Positions 53,578 through 62,456 of a stretch of DNA of 64,000 nucleotides are shown here, piece by piece. The notes beneath the pieces are model-generated. The model made no database searches, was not told the DNA's origin, and worked only from the letters and a program-made list of their open reading frames with translations. The stretch lies in contig CAWCTB010000018.1 in the NCBI GenBank assembly GCA_963798275.1, positions 50,682 to 114,681 of the forward strand, in the 5' to 3' direction. The position numbers and the translations under genes are program-made. The stretch comes from CAWCTB01 sp963798275 (GTDB lineage Bacteria > Acidobacteriota > Terriglobia > Terriglobales > Acidobacteriaceae). Each line of letters opens with the position of its first letter. Within the stretch, counting starts at the first letter, position 1.

Positions 53578-55371
53578 CTACTGCTCCCCGCTATTTCGTC
53601 CGTGCTGACGGCGGTAGATATTTTCGACGGTTTCGACAGAGTCGATCCCGGCGACCAGCTTGTCTTTGCGGATACGCACGATGCGGGGAAAGCGCAGCGC
53701 GTAGCCGCTGTCGTGGCGGTCGGAACGCATGATGGCATTGAAGGCCACTTCCAGCACGATCTTCGGTTCTACCTCGCGCACGTGTCCGTGGTCGGCGATG
53801 GTGTGGGCGAAAAACCATTGCGTGAGTTCGGCGATCTCTGCGTCGGTGAGTCCGGAATAGGCCTTACCGATGTTGACCAGCTCTTCGCCCTTGCGCACGG
53901 CGAAGGTGTAATCGCTGAGCACCTGGGCGCGCTTGCCGTTGCCGAACTCGGCGCGGGTGACCACCACGTCGAGCGTGGCCAGTTCGCGTTTCAGCTTCAG
54001 CCACCAGCGGCCGCGGCGGCCGGGCAGGTAGGGCGACTGCAGGTCCTTGATCATCAGGCCTTCGTTACCGCGGGCCATCGCCCGCTCGAAGAACTGTTCG
54101 AGCTGTTCGGGCGACCCGGCCTGCATGCTGGGGGCGCGCAGGATCCATCCGGACGCGGGTTGTTCTTCGACTTCAGCTTCGAACAGCAGCCGCCCCTGCG
54201 AATGCGCTACCGGATGGGGAGCGACGCGCGTGGCCCCGGCAAAGACGCGATCGAGAACAGCAGTTCGCTCGGCGAGCGTTCGTTCCAGCATCAATTCGCC
54301 TGCGGCATAGAGCACGTCGAAGACGACATAGGCGACGGGCACTTCGGCGATTAGCTTTGGGCTGACCTGCTTGCGGCCGAGGCGCTTCTGGAGTTCCGAA
54401 AATGGCAGAGGATATCCCACATTGTCGTAGTTATGTACGACATTGTAAGAGTTACGGCTTACACTGTCGGAGCCGGGTCTGACGTCTCGAGGCTGGCGCC
54501 AGGCCACAATCTCCCCGTCCAGAATAATTTCGCCGGCAAACTCGCTCAGCGGACCAAGCAGCTCGGGGAACGATGGCGTGACCTCGTCGAGAGTGCGCGA
54601 GAAGAGGCGGACCTGGCCCCCACCGCAATGGGCCTGGGCCCGAATGCCGTCGTACTTGTCTTCGACCTGGGCCTGCTCGAAGTACTCGAAGGCCTCGGCG
54701 GCATCGGCCACGGGGCTGGCCAGCATGAATCCGATGGGATGGAAGAGCCGCATGCGGGCATCGCCGAGACGATGTCCGGCCGCCAATCGCAGGGTTTCGC
54801 CGATGTCGCCCAGCAGCATGTTGGCGCGCTGCACTTGCGTGAGCGGTTCGTCGTACGCCTTGGCGATGGCCTCTTCGACCAGGCTCTCTTTGAGCCCGAT
54901 GCGCAGCTCGCCGCTGATGATTTTGAGGATGTACTTGACCTCGAGCGGCGTGGCGCGCTCGAGCAACGACAGCAGAACCGCTCCCTTGGCGCTGGCTCTG
55001 CGGGTTTCGGCGATCTGGTCGAACGCCTGGCGGACGTCAGCAAGTCGCAGGGGATTCTTCGGCGGCGGAAGGGCACGCATGGTCAGCACGTCGCAAACGG
55101 CGGCGCCCAGGTCGCCGCGGCGGCGGTATCCGGCGCTGAGCTCGGCGTCGGAGGCGCCAGTGAGATCCTGCACCACCTTCCACAGCAGCGAGCCGCCGAT
55201 CTGCAGCGTGCGCTCCTCGAAACTGGGGAAAGCTCGGCCAGAGAGAAACACGGCGGAGATGGCGACATCGGCAAGCCCGCGCGAGCGCAGGTATTCAGCA
55301 ACGATGGCCGTCTTCTCCAACTTTTTGCTGGTGGCGGCGACGCGCTCGCAAGTTTCGGCAAACCGTTGCAT
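53578..55371 (-). CDS. lig: ATP-dependent DNA ligase (archaeal/eukaryotic type) with an in-frame insertion
   Basis: A 597-aa ligase with all three domains: an N-terminal helical DNA-binding domain (1-205), the nucleotidyltransferase domain with motif I EDKYDGIR (catalytic Lys239), then FSRTLDEVTPSFPEL and GNEGLMIKDLQSPYLPGRRGRWWLKLKRE (motifs IV and V), and an OB domain with RFPRIVRIRKDK. Between LDGEIVAWR and PLPFSELQKRLGRK an extra 28 residues (about 293-320, positions 54412-54495) are encoded by palindromic repeat DNA, listed separately. Ligases of this class in bacteria act in repair alongside NAD-dependent LigA. The start at 55371 gives a typical family N-terminus. Confidence 0.93.
   Translation of the reverse strand: MQRFAETCERVAATSKKLEKTAIVAEYLRSRGLADVAISAVFLSGRAFPSFEERTLQIGGSLLWKVVQDLTGASDAELSAGYRRRGDLGAAVCDVLTMRALPPPKNPLRLADVRQAFDQIAETRRASAKGAVLLSLLERATPLEVKYILKIISGELRIGLKESLVEEAIAKAYDEPLTQVQRANMLLGDIGETLRLAAGHRLGDARMRLFHPIGFMLASPVADAAEAFEYFEQAQVEDKYDGIRAQAHCGGGQVRLFSRTLDEVTPSFPELLGPLSEFAGEIILDGEIVAWRQPRDVRPGSDSVSRNSYNVVHNYDNVGYPLPFSELQKRLGRKQVSPKLIAEVPVAYVVFDVLYAAGELMLERTLAERTAVLDRVFAGATRVAPHPVAHSQGRLLFEAEVEEQPASGWILRAPSMQAGSPEQLEQFFERAMARGNEGLMIKDLQSPYLPGRRGRWWLKLKRELATLDVVVTRAEFGNGKRAQVLSDYTFAVRKGEELVNIGKAYSGLTDAEIAELTQWFFAHTIADHGHVREVEPKIVLEVAFNAIMRSDRHDSGYALRFPRIVRIRKDKLVAGIDSVETVENIYRRQHGRNSGEQ
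54412..54495. repeat. Palindromic repeat inserted in the DNA ligase gene
   Basis: 84 nt (28 codons). TGTCGTA-GTTATG-TACGACA (54423-54442) is a perfect hairpin, and GTAAG...CTTAC (54445-54462) a second one. The encoded residues (DSVSRNSYNVVHNYDNVGY) are rich in N, Y, S, unlike the rest of the ligase, and lie in a loop where relatives go straight from AWR to PLPF. Confidence 0.75.
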
Positions 55372-55465
55372 ATCGCAGGAACTTTGGATGCGCGTCAGTT
55401 TAGCTCCGCGTCAGGCAACGTGCGCGTTGTTCCTTGCGGCCGACTCTTTCTCCGAACGGGCATTC

Positions 55466-55610
55466 ACGTCCGACAATGTGAGTACCCCCTCCCCCACCTG
55501 CCCGCAAAATCTTGAAAACAGTAGTTTCGTTTTGGAATTGGTCTGCAAAATCTTGAGCGCGTGAGACTTAGAGGCAAAATATTCTATTCAAATAACTTAG
55601 CTGGTGGCGC
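55466..55610 (+). repeat. ~145-bp three-iteron dispersed repeat (copy 1)
   Basis: ACGTCCGACA, then TACCCCCTCCCCC, then GCAAAATCTTGA at 55504 and 55545 and a variant at 55574 (spacings 41 and 29), then AACTTAGCTGG and GGCGC. It lies 95 nt upstream of the DNA ligase start. The inverted copy at 60502-60645 keeps the same order and the same 41/29 spacing. Confidence 0.85.
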
Positions 55611-55758
55611 ACTCAGCGCACACTACAACCCTTCCTCAGGGACGACGTTATGAGTTGATGAATCGGGGAGCAAGGGAAAAGCGCGTTGCGATGGCACGAA
55701 AGTAACCTGGGGATTGTGAATAGTCAGTAGTTGTCAGTGGCCAGTTGTCAGTAAGGAA

Positions 55759-55786
55759 GGTTTCGAGTTTCCAGTTTCAAGTTTCG
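55759..55786. repeat. Solo arm of the mnmG-type composite repeat
   Basis: GGTTTCGAGTTTCCAGTTTC is identical to part of the left arm of the second mnmG insertion (from 11984). No matching right arm lies nearby. The preceding 30 nt (TAGTTGTCAGTGGCCAGTTG) is itself a degenerate tandem repeat. Confidence 0.75.
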
Positions 55787-55795
55787 AAGCGGAAG

Positions 55796-56152
55796 TCAGA
55801 ATGTCATAGCAGGGAATCTTGTTTGGAGATTAAGAATCAAAGTCCCCACACTAGTATCAGTTCGTGATCTGGTTTCGCAAACCCATGGCGAAGACTTCTT
55901 GGGGAGGTATGTCGTTGCGCTCTTCTCAAACGGGTCGGGTACATCATTCAGTATGAAGATTCCACTGCCTGCCAGAACGTAGAACCCTTCGTCCATCTCG
56001 AAATGTCGGTGGATCGGAATCCCAGTACCGGCCATCACCTGCTGGGTTCCCAAGGCGAGATGGTCGGAGCCAGTTGCGGAGCCAACTTTGATGAAAATCT
56101 TGCCCTGATCACGAAAATGAACGAGATGTTTTCCTTCGGCGGTGCCGAGCAC
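55796..56152 (-). pseudogene. Cupin-domain protein remnant, frameshifted
   Basis: From about 56152 the frame reads GTAEGKHLVHFRDQGKIFIKVG and then the cupin motif GTGIPIHRHFEMDEGFYVLAGSGIFIL. Near 55895 the cupin continuation is found in another frame (HGFAKPDHELILVWGL), which stops at 55837. The open frame to 55796 encodes unrelated residues. Both cupin metal-motif halves are thus present but out of register, and the protein also ends early. No good start codon or ribosome site is seen (GTG at 56152). Confidence 0.65.
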
Positions 56153-56897
56153 GTATCCGTGCTGTGCTACGGTCTGCCCCCCGCTGATCCGTTACGGCAG
56201 CACCTTGGCTGATGCTGACGCTTGCCAAGGTGAAGCGGAAGGATCGGCGTTTCTGCTCAATTCCGTTCATCACACTCTCCGCCGCATTTGCGAATCGCGA
56301 TGGACCTACCGCGTTTTGTGGGATAACTGCTGTAATCAGGTCAACTCACACCCAATAGCGAGGGCGGGGGTTCTCGACGCTGCTCGCGAGCGACATGGCG
56401 ATTTTGGTCCAACTGAGATCGGAAAGTGGCGGGCAATCCACCAGGAGACGGTTTACCCTCCTATATCCCGGTTCTTCGCCCCATGGCAAGGCTTGAGAAT
56501 GCGTTTAGAGGAATCCCACCGGAAAGCCCAGTCCGTAACCTTTAGCCATAGCACCGAGGTGGGGATCGCGGAACGCATTGAAGCCCGAGAGGTGGGCAGC
56601 TGCGGTCAGCACGATTGCCCACTTGCTTTCTCGTGCAACTACACCCATAATCCGTTAGTCGATTCCAGCCTCAGGAAAGCGCAGTCGGGGAGTTTCGATC
56701 GGGGACGCATCTGCACCCAGGATCGCGCTACCTACCATTGATTCTGTGAGTTCGTCTGTCAGCATTCCTCAGAACATGAATTGGATTGAGGTAAGCGGTA
56801 ATAGTGACGCGCTGAGCGAGAGATCAGTGTGCCCGGCGCTCCTAAGCCGTTTTTCGCTAATAAAGGAATCAAACTTGAATTACGGAGGATGGAAAGC
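56153..56897. other. Probably non-coding or degraded stretch
   Basis: About 745 bases inside the region bounded by the two inverted 145-bp repeats. A 199-codon open frame (56142-56741) has no start signal, no motif and unnatural composition, so I do not call it. Lower GC than the flanks. A GGAGG at 56884 serves the following gene. Confidence 0.4.
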
Positions 56898-57680
56898 ATG
56901 AACAGTAAAGTGTGGGGAGTTTTTGCCGGGCTGTGCGCACTCGCGATGGCCGCCGTCTGCGTCGCGCCGGTAAGCGCGCAGACGTCAGAGATCAAAGAAA
57001 AACCGCCAATGTATTCCTACGTGGGAAATTGGGCCATTCCCCGCGCGCAGTGGGCCGAGATGGAAAAATCAGCCGCGGCGGACCGGCCAGTCCTGGACAA
57101 GGGCATGGCCGACGGGACCATCGTGGGCTATGGCAGCGACATCAACCTGGTTCACCAGCCCGACGGCGAAACCCACGACGATTGGTGGTCGGCGATGTCG
57201 ATGGCCGGGGTGCTGAACATTTTGGACCAGTTCTACCAGACCGGTTCGTCCACCACTCCCGTCCTTACCACGGCGACCAGGCACTGGGACGAGATTTACG
57301 TCAGCCGCTATTACAACTGGCATCCGGGAACGTTTAAGGGCGCCTACACTCACGGCTCGTCCTACAAATTAAAGCCAGACGCGCCACCCGACGCGGTCGA
57401 GACGCTGAGCAAGAACCTGATCGCACCGCTTATGGAGAAAATGCTCGCCGACGGGACGATCCACGAGTACGAAATCGACACCGAAGCGATCCACACCGAA
57501 GCCCCTGGAACGTTTTGGCTTTTCTACATCGCCGCCAACGCGGAAGGCCTGGACAAGGTCAACGCGGCCCTGATGCAGACCTTGAAGGCACACCCGCTGG
57601 ACGCCCCGGCATTTGACTCCATGGTCGACTACAGCGCGCACCGCGATATTCTGGTCCGCACTAACGCCACCTACAAATAG
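56898..57680 (+). CDS. Secreted hypothetical protein
   Basis: A 260-aa exported protein with signal peptide (MNSKVWGVFAGLCALAMAAVCVAPVSA). It is Trp- and Asp-rich: YVGNWAIPRAQWAEMEKSAAADRPVL, DGTIVGYGSDINLVHQPDGETHDDWWSAMSMAGVL and later TFWLFYIAANAEGLDKVNAAL. Two halves show a similar W...E....ADGTI pattern, suggesting a duplicated ferredoxin-like or Dabb-like fold (inference). GGAGG is 9 nt before the ATG at 56898. It is followed by a hairpin repeat acting as a possible terminator. Confidence 0.8.
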   Translation: MNSKVWGVFAGLCALAMAAVCVAPVSAQTSEIKEKPPMYSYVGNWAIPRAQWAEMEKSAAADRPVLDKGMADGTIVGYGSDINLVHQPDGETHDDWWSAMSMAGVLNILDQFYQTGSSTTPVLTTATRHWDEIYVSRYYNWHPGTFKGAYTHGSSYKLKPDAPPDAVETLSKNLIAPLMEKMLADGTIHEYEIDTEAIHTEAPGTFWLFYIAANAEGLDKVNAALMQTLKAHPLDAPAFDSMVDYSAHRDILVRTNATYK

Positions 57681-58337
57681 CTCCGGCACTGGGTGCCCCA
57701 CTCATTCGCGGTTTTCGAATGAGTGGGTGCCCGCGAGCTGAGCCCGGTCTCGCCGCTCGCGGGCCAAATTGAAGCGAGGGAACCGCTCTCTGCGGTTTGT
57801 CATCACGAACGAAGTGAGGGACCTGCTTTTCTTCGCGGCGATTGAGCATCCCAGCTTGAAGCACGCGATGGACTCCAACGGCCACTACGGACCTCGGCCA
57901 AGCCCTCGCCTCACTCCAGACAACAGCGCCTGCTCTCAGCACCATTCTGGGAACAACCGCACAAGAAATCAAATATTGTGAAACCAAAGTGCTAAGAATG
58001 AGCCACACTTAGCCCAGTGGGCGGGCGACGCCAGCGGGCGAGAGAGCCCAGCATGTCGAAGCATATGGGCAACAGTCTGGCGCGTCACAATCTTCGGCTG
58101 CGTTGATTCGCAACTGACTCTTCCAACCTTCAAACCCGCCAGTGACGGCGCGCCATGCCCGGAAGGAATCCGGGAATCCGCAATGCAATCGCGTCCTACA
58201 TTGTTGGTGCCCCGACATTCCTTTTGTGACTCGTCCTAAGCGGCGCCTCCTATGTCGCTGCGCCAAGTGGACGCACAGAGAAACCCGCCAAATGACGGTG
58301 CCTCAACGGCCCCATCGGCCGCAGGCGGGAGGACATT
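57681..58337. other. Intergenic region with repeats
   Basis: About 650 bases without a gene. It holds the GGTGCCCCAC hairpin (57691-57733) and, at 57797-57825, TGTCATCACGAACGAAGTGA then GGGACCTGC, a solo relative of the inner module of the mnmG insertions. The remainder shows nothing recognised. Confidence 0.5.
57691..57733. repeat. GGGTGCCCC-family hairpin (copy 3)
   Basis: Perfect 12-bp arms CCCACTCATTCG (57697-57708) and CGAATGAGTGGG (57716-57727), flanked by GGGTGCC on both sides. It lies 10 nt after a stop codon, as do the rplM and rpsI copies. Confidence 0.75.
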
Positions 58338-59965
58338 ATGAATCGCATCGCTTTTCGAATGATGACGGGCGTTCTGCTCGCCTGTCTCGTGTTCCTAGCC
58401 ACACCCGCGTTGGCCGACGACCTGAACGGGTCGTCCGGCGCGGGCTGGCAACAATTCCCCAACCTGGACACTCAATGGGAACAATCTACTGGGCTGCGCT
58501 CACCGGGGGAAACGACTCGGGCGACCCGACAATCGGCTATTACTTGCACGATGACTGTGTCCGTTATCAGGACACCAAAGACGTTTCGACGTGTTTCATC
58601 AAGGGCCTGGAGTGGTGGGGCCGGCCGACCGACGGTTCCAAAGAACAGGTCTACAACACCGCGGACCTGCAGGTTACGTTCATCGGTACTGGCCAGCCTC
58701 AGTACGTGACTGCCCACCTTGCGGGCCTTGGGCTTCACACCGACTATTCTTTCGGCTGGTATGAGGCGGAGGGTGCCCAGCCGGGAACACTCCCGACAAT
58801 TCATCCGCTCGCCACAGGAAGATACAGCGCCTATGCGACCGAAGCTGCGTGGAAGGCATGCCCCCCGCTCAATTATCAACCTCCTTCAACGAACCCCCCC
58901 GGAAAACACCGCACTGGCTGCTTTACGCCAGCACCCGGGCAGAAATACGGCTTCTACATCCACTCGAAAGGGGAAACTTCAGAGTCAGAGGACCCTGGTG
59001 TATATCGCTTCACGGATTCGACGTTAAATCTGAAAGAGGATCTCTCCACCCATACTTACCACAGCGAGGGGACTGGATATCAGCACCTCGCTATCTTCCG
59101 TGAGAATCCGCCGGAGAATAAGGAGGGAGAGCAGAGGGCCTACTGGCTCGGCGCCAATGACATCAATGCGGCCGACCTCGCTCACGCCGGCTTTAACGAT
59201 TTCATTGTCAGGGTGTACTCGGGACTTGAAGTCGGGGGGAAAGCGGCGCGTCAACCGAACTCGTATGACTTCGGCTTGGTATTACCGTACATCTATGTAC
59301 ACCCACCCTTTATGATGTTCGTGCCTTGGTGGGATTCCACTACTCAGACAGAGATTGGGCTCCCGGCCTGGTGGACCAGTTGGCGTAATGGATTCCGGAT
59401 CACCAACACCTCCGACTCGCTGTGGTATAACGTGCGCTTCGAGTTGAAGCCCTGGTCTGCCCAGGAGCAAACGTCGGACAAGGGGGTGTTCTCCGGGCCT
59501 GCCCTCTCTCTGAGCCGCGACGGCGTTTACCAGACGACGGGCTGGCGCTCCTCAAACCCAAAGCCGAGCCAACTGGAGGTGTATTTCGACTCCGAGCAGG
59601 GCTTGGGGCCGGTCCTGCCACAAGAGATGATCAAAACGGAGGTCGCGATCAATCGCCAGGGGGTGCCCCTGCCTGGTGCCGTTTATATCACGCAGAACGT
59701 GCCCTCTGACATCACCTGCAGCGTGTATCCGCCAAAGAGCGGCCAAGTTTTCGGATGCCGGACCTATCGTGCTGGCGACCAAGCCACAGTAACGGCGATC
59801 GCCTCTTCTTCTTCTTCTTACCAGTTTCAGTATTTCTCGGTCCTGAAGGCAGGCGGGGTAGCCCGGATATTCGGCGACCCCGACCACCCGACACTGACAT
59901 TCGATCAGGTGAATTCCCCAATTAACGTGGTCGCCGTGTTCAAATTACCTACGACCACTCGGTAA
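58338..59965 (+). CDS. Large secreted protein, probable PEP-CTERM type, frameshift after the signal region
   Basis: GGGAGG precedes the ATG at 58338, which encodes a signal peptide (MNRIAFRMMTGVLLACLVFLATPALA) and DDLNGSSGAGWQQFPNLD. Near 58475 the reading must move one frame to continue GTIYWAALTGGNDSGDPTIGYYLHDDC and run without interruption to the TAA at 59965. The 540-residue body has Trp/Tyr-rich beta repeats and ends with an InlB-like YQFQYFSVLKAGG...SPINVVAVF. A PEP-CTERM tail lies in the same frame 29 codons past the stop (60053-60130), so the original protein probably extended there. No catalytic motif recognised. Confidence 0.72.
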
Positions 59966-60052
59966 GCCCGAGAGACCCGAATTTTGACGCGAACACCGAC
60001 ACCATATCGACGGGGAACCTCCTGGACGCGGCGGCCTCTGCTGGCCGCCGCG

Positions 60053-60130
60053 CCCGAGCCGTCGACACTCGCGTTAGCGGGAGCGGGTTTGGCCTTTGTG
60101 GCCCAGTTTGCCAGGCGGCGAAGAAAGTAA
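60053..60130 (+). other. Detached PEP-CTERM sorting tail
   Basis: PEPSTLALAGAGLAFVAQFA followed by RRRRK and a TAA. This is a complete exosortase sorting signal in frame with the preceding gene but beyond its TAA. The 29 codons between are Arg-rich; the +1 frame over them reads more naturally (SPRDPNFDANTDTISTGNLL), suggesting two compensating indels. Confidence 0.75.
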
Positions 60131-60770
60131 GAACACGCGCCCAACCCGCAGAGGACTCGGGCCCGGTGTGACCGGGGTAGGTGCCCCGGGCGATCTACCC
60201 GGGGACGCCCTATGCCGAACCATCACTAGCGGACGGGTCGCGCGACGGGTCGCGCGTCTGCCTGCGAGACTGGCAACTCAGTCCAATTTCCATCTGCCGA
60301 TGTCGGATGCGTAGTCCTCTGACTTGCGCGCAGTAACTCTTGCGAACTGATAGATAAAAGCACCTGCCCCAAAAAACTTAACGGGGAATTCTCTTCAAAA
60401 AGCAGGTTACCTTCGTGCCCTCGCGCTGCATTTTTCTCTTCCATCCACAATCCAACAGTGCCTACACTGCGGTTGAGGACGCGAATTGGTGTCCGTTGGC
60501 TCCGCCGCCAGCTAAGTTCTTTGAGATCAAGATTTTGCCTGTAACCCTCACGCACTCAAGATTTTGCGGACCATTCCCAAAACGGACCGATTGTTTTCAA
60601 GATTTTGCGAGCACTAGGGGGAGGGGGTACCACGGTGTCGGACGTAAACTGCACGCCGGAAACGCACCAACAGTAACGTTGGGTTAATATTCGGTACGTC
60701 CCCCGGTTGGCTTGCCGATGCTCTCGGCCCAATGTCCCCCACGCCCAGTCGGCTAGAGAAAGGTCTATCC
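60131..60770. other. Intergenic region with the inverted repeat copy
   Basis: About 640 bases. Apart from the repeat at 60502-60645, nothing is recognised; open frames on the minus strand lack start signals and motifs. It should contain the promoter of the DUF2252 gene. Confidence 0.45.
60502..60645 (-). repeat. ~145-bp three-iteron dispersed repeat (copy 2, inverted)
   Basis: Reverse complement of the repeat at 55466-55610: TCAAGATTTTGC at 60527, 60556 and 60597 (spacings 29 and 41), GGGGGAGGGGGTACC, and TGTCGGACGT. Identity is high at the iterons and GC tracts and lower between, so the copies are old. The stretch 60131-60501 beside it has no supported gene. Confidence 0.85.
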
Positions 60771-62291
60771 ATGAGTCCACGCGCCAAGTCGGTTACAGCG
60801 AGATCGAAACCCGCGAAAGCCAGCAGTGCCAAGTTTGTGCCAACCACCGGAGAGACGTCTGCCACGCTTGCGGAGCTAGGCGTCGAAGGGGTACGAACCC
60901 CGGGCGATCGAGCGGACAAATTTGATTTGCGGAACGCCAACAATCCCTGGGAGAAGCGGCGCAACAACGGTAAAGGACTGCGCGCACGCACACCGCGCGA
61001 GAGCCATGCCGAAACCAAGCCAGCCGCCAACCGCCCTGACCCTCTCGACCTGCTGGCGGTGAGCAATGTCGGACGCCAGGAGGACCTGATTCCGTTGCGC
61101 ATGGGACGCATGGCAGCTTCGCCGTTCACCTTCCTGCGCGGCGCCGCGTGCGTCATGGCGTGGGATCTCTCCAAAACCCCGACCTCCGGCATCCAGGTGA
61201 TCATGTGTGGCGACGCGCACATCAACAACTTCGGGCTCTACGGTACGCCGCAGCGCGACGTGATCTTCGACCTGAACGATTTCGACGAGGTCACCATCGG
61301 TCCCTGGGAGTGGGACTTGAGGCGGCTGGTGGCCAGCGTGAACGTGGCCGCGCGCGAAAACGGAATGAACAAGAAAGAACGCGCCGAGGCGGTCATGCGC
61401 GCTGTCGAAGGCTATCGGTTTAACGTCCAGCGCTTACAGAACATGGGGGTGCTCGACGTTTGGTACCTGCACGCCTATCCCGACCGGAAGAACCCGCTGG
61501 TCAGGATGGACCCTAAGACCAGCGCGGTGCTTGCCAAGTGCGTGGCCAAGGCGAGGCAGCAGACCAACGCTACGCTGCTGACCAAGATCTCCGAGCGCGG
61601 AGTGTCCGGCGGCTGGCGTCTGCGGGAAGATCCTCCGGTGCTCACCCACGTGGACGATGCGACCAGCGAGAAGATTATTGACGGGCTCAACGAATATGCC
61701 GAGTCCCTGTCGCTGGAACGCCGCTATATGCTCAGCCGCTATCACGTGGTGGACGTGGCCCACCGCATCGTCGGAGTGGGCAGCGTGGGGACGCGGGCCT
61801 ACCTGGCGTTGCTGTTTGGCAACAGCGATGACGATCCGCTGTTTCTGCAAATCAAAGAGTGCGTGGCCCCGGCCCACGCACCCTATGTTCCGCCGTTGCC
61901 CGAGCAGTATGTAGAGCATGAGGGCAAGCGCGTGGTGGTGGGCCAACGGGCTTTGCAGGCTTCCAGCGACATCATGCTGGGCATCACGAAGATTGATGGG
62001 CGTCCTTATTTTGTTCGGCAGATGAAGAACATGAAGGCGTCAATCCCCGTGGAGTGGCTGACCGGCGAATCGTTCAACTTCTACGCCTGGGCCTGCGGAA
62101 CGCTGCTGGCCCGCGCCCACGCCCGCGCCGGGGATGCGGCCGCAATTGCGGGTTATTGCGGAGGCACCCCCGTGCTCGACAAGGCCCTGGCCACTTGGGC
62201 CGAAGCCTACGGCGACCAGACCGAGCAGGACCACGACCGCCTGCTCAAGGCCATCAAGTCGGGCAAGGTCAAGGCCATTATGGATACGTAA
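60771..62291 (+). CDS. DUF2252-family protein
   Basis: A 506-aa soluble protein of the DUF2252 family, related in pattern to aminoglycoside-phosphotransferase/kinase-like folds. Landmarks: MAASPFTFLRGAACVMAWDL, VIMCGDAHINNFGLYGTPQRDVIFDLNDFDEVTIGPWEWDLRRL (HxNF and DFD resemble the catalytic and metal motifs of protein-kinase-like folds), VVDVAHRIVGVGSVGTRAYLALL and YFVRQMKNMKASIPVEWL. A phosphotransferase activity is inferred only. The N-terminal 60 residues are Lys/Ser/Thr-rich and variable. AAAGG lies 8 nt before the ATG at 60771. Confidence 0.9.
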   Translation: MSPRAKSVTARSKPAKASSAKFVPTTGETSATLAELGVEGVRTPGDRADKFDLRNANNPWEKRRNNGKGLRARTPRESHAETKPAANRPDPLDLLAVSNVGRQEDLIPLRMGRMAASPFTFLRGAACVMAWDLSKTPTSGIQVIMCGDAHINNFGLYGTPQRDVIFDLNDFDEVTIGPWEWDLRRLVASVNVAARENGMNKKERAEAVMRAVEGYRFNVQRLQNMGVLDVWYLHAYPDRKNPLVRMDPKTSAVLAKCVAKARQQTNATLLTKISERGVSGGWRLREDPPVLTHVDDATSEKIIDGLNEYAESLSLERRYMLSRYHVVDVAHRIVGVGSVGTRAYLALLFGNSDDDPLFLQIKECVAPAHAPYVPPLPEQYVEHEGKRVVVGQRALQASSDIMLGITKIDGRPYFVRQMKNMKASIPVEWLTGESFNFYAWACGTLLARAHARAGDAAAIAGYCGGTPVLDKALATWAEAYGDQTEQDHDRLLKAIKSGKVKAIMDT

Positions 62292-62456
62292 TTGGAAGCG
62301 ATCCAGGATGCGGCACCCCACTTCATGATCCAGGGTGACTAAAAGGAGCATGGGCAGCATTGTCTCTTCGTATCTTTGCGTCACACCTCCTAGTGATTGC
62401 CATCACGCATATAATGTTTGCTGATCAAAGTCCGCCACTCGTCGGGAGGTACGTTC

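Noticed and set aside
55504..55585. CRISPR-like spacing of GCAAAATCTTGA
   Set aside because: Only three 12-bp units with unequal spacing (41 and 29), spacers conserved in the inverted copy, and no cas genes.
56142..56741. 199-codon open frame
   Set aside because: No start site, no motif, composition unlike a protein.
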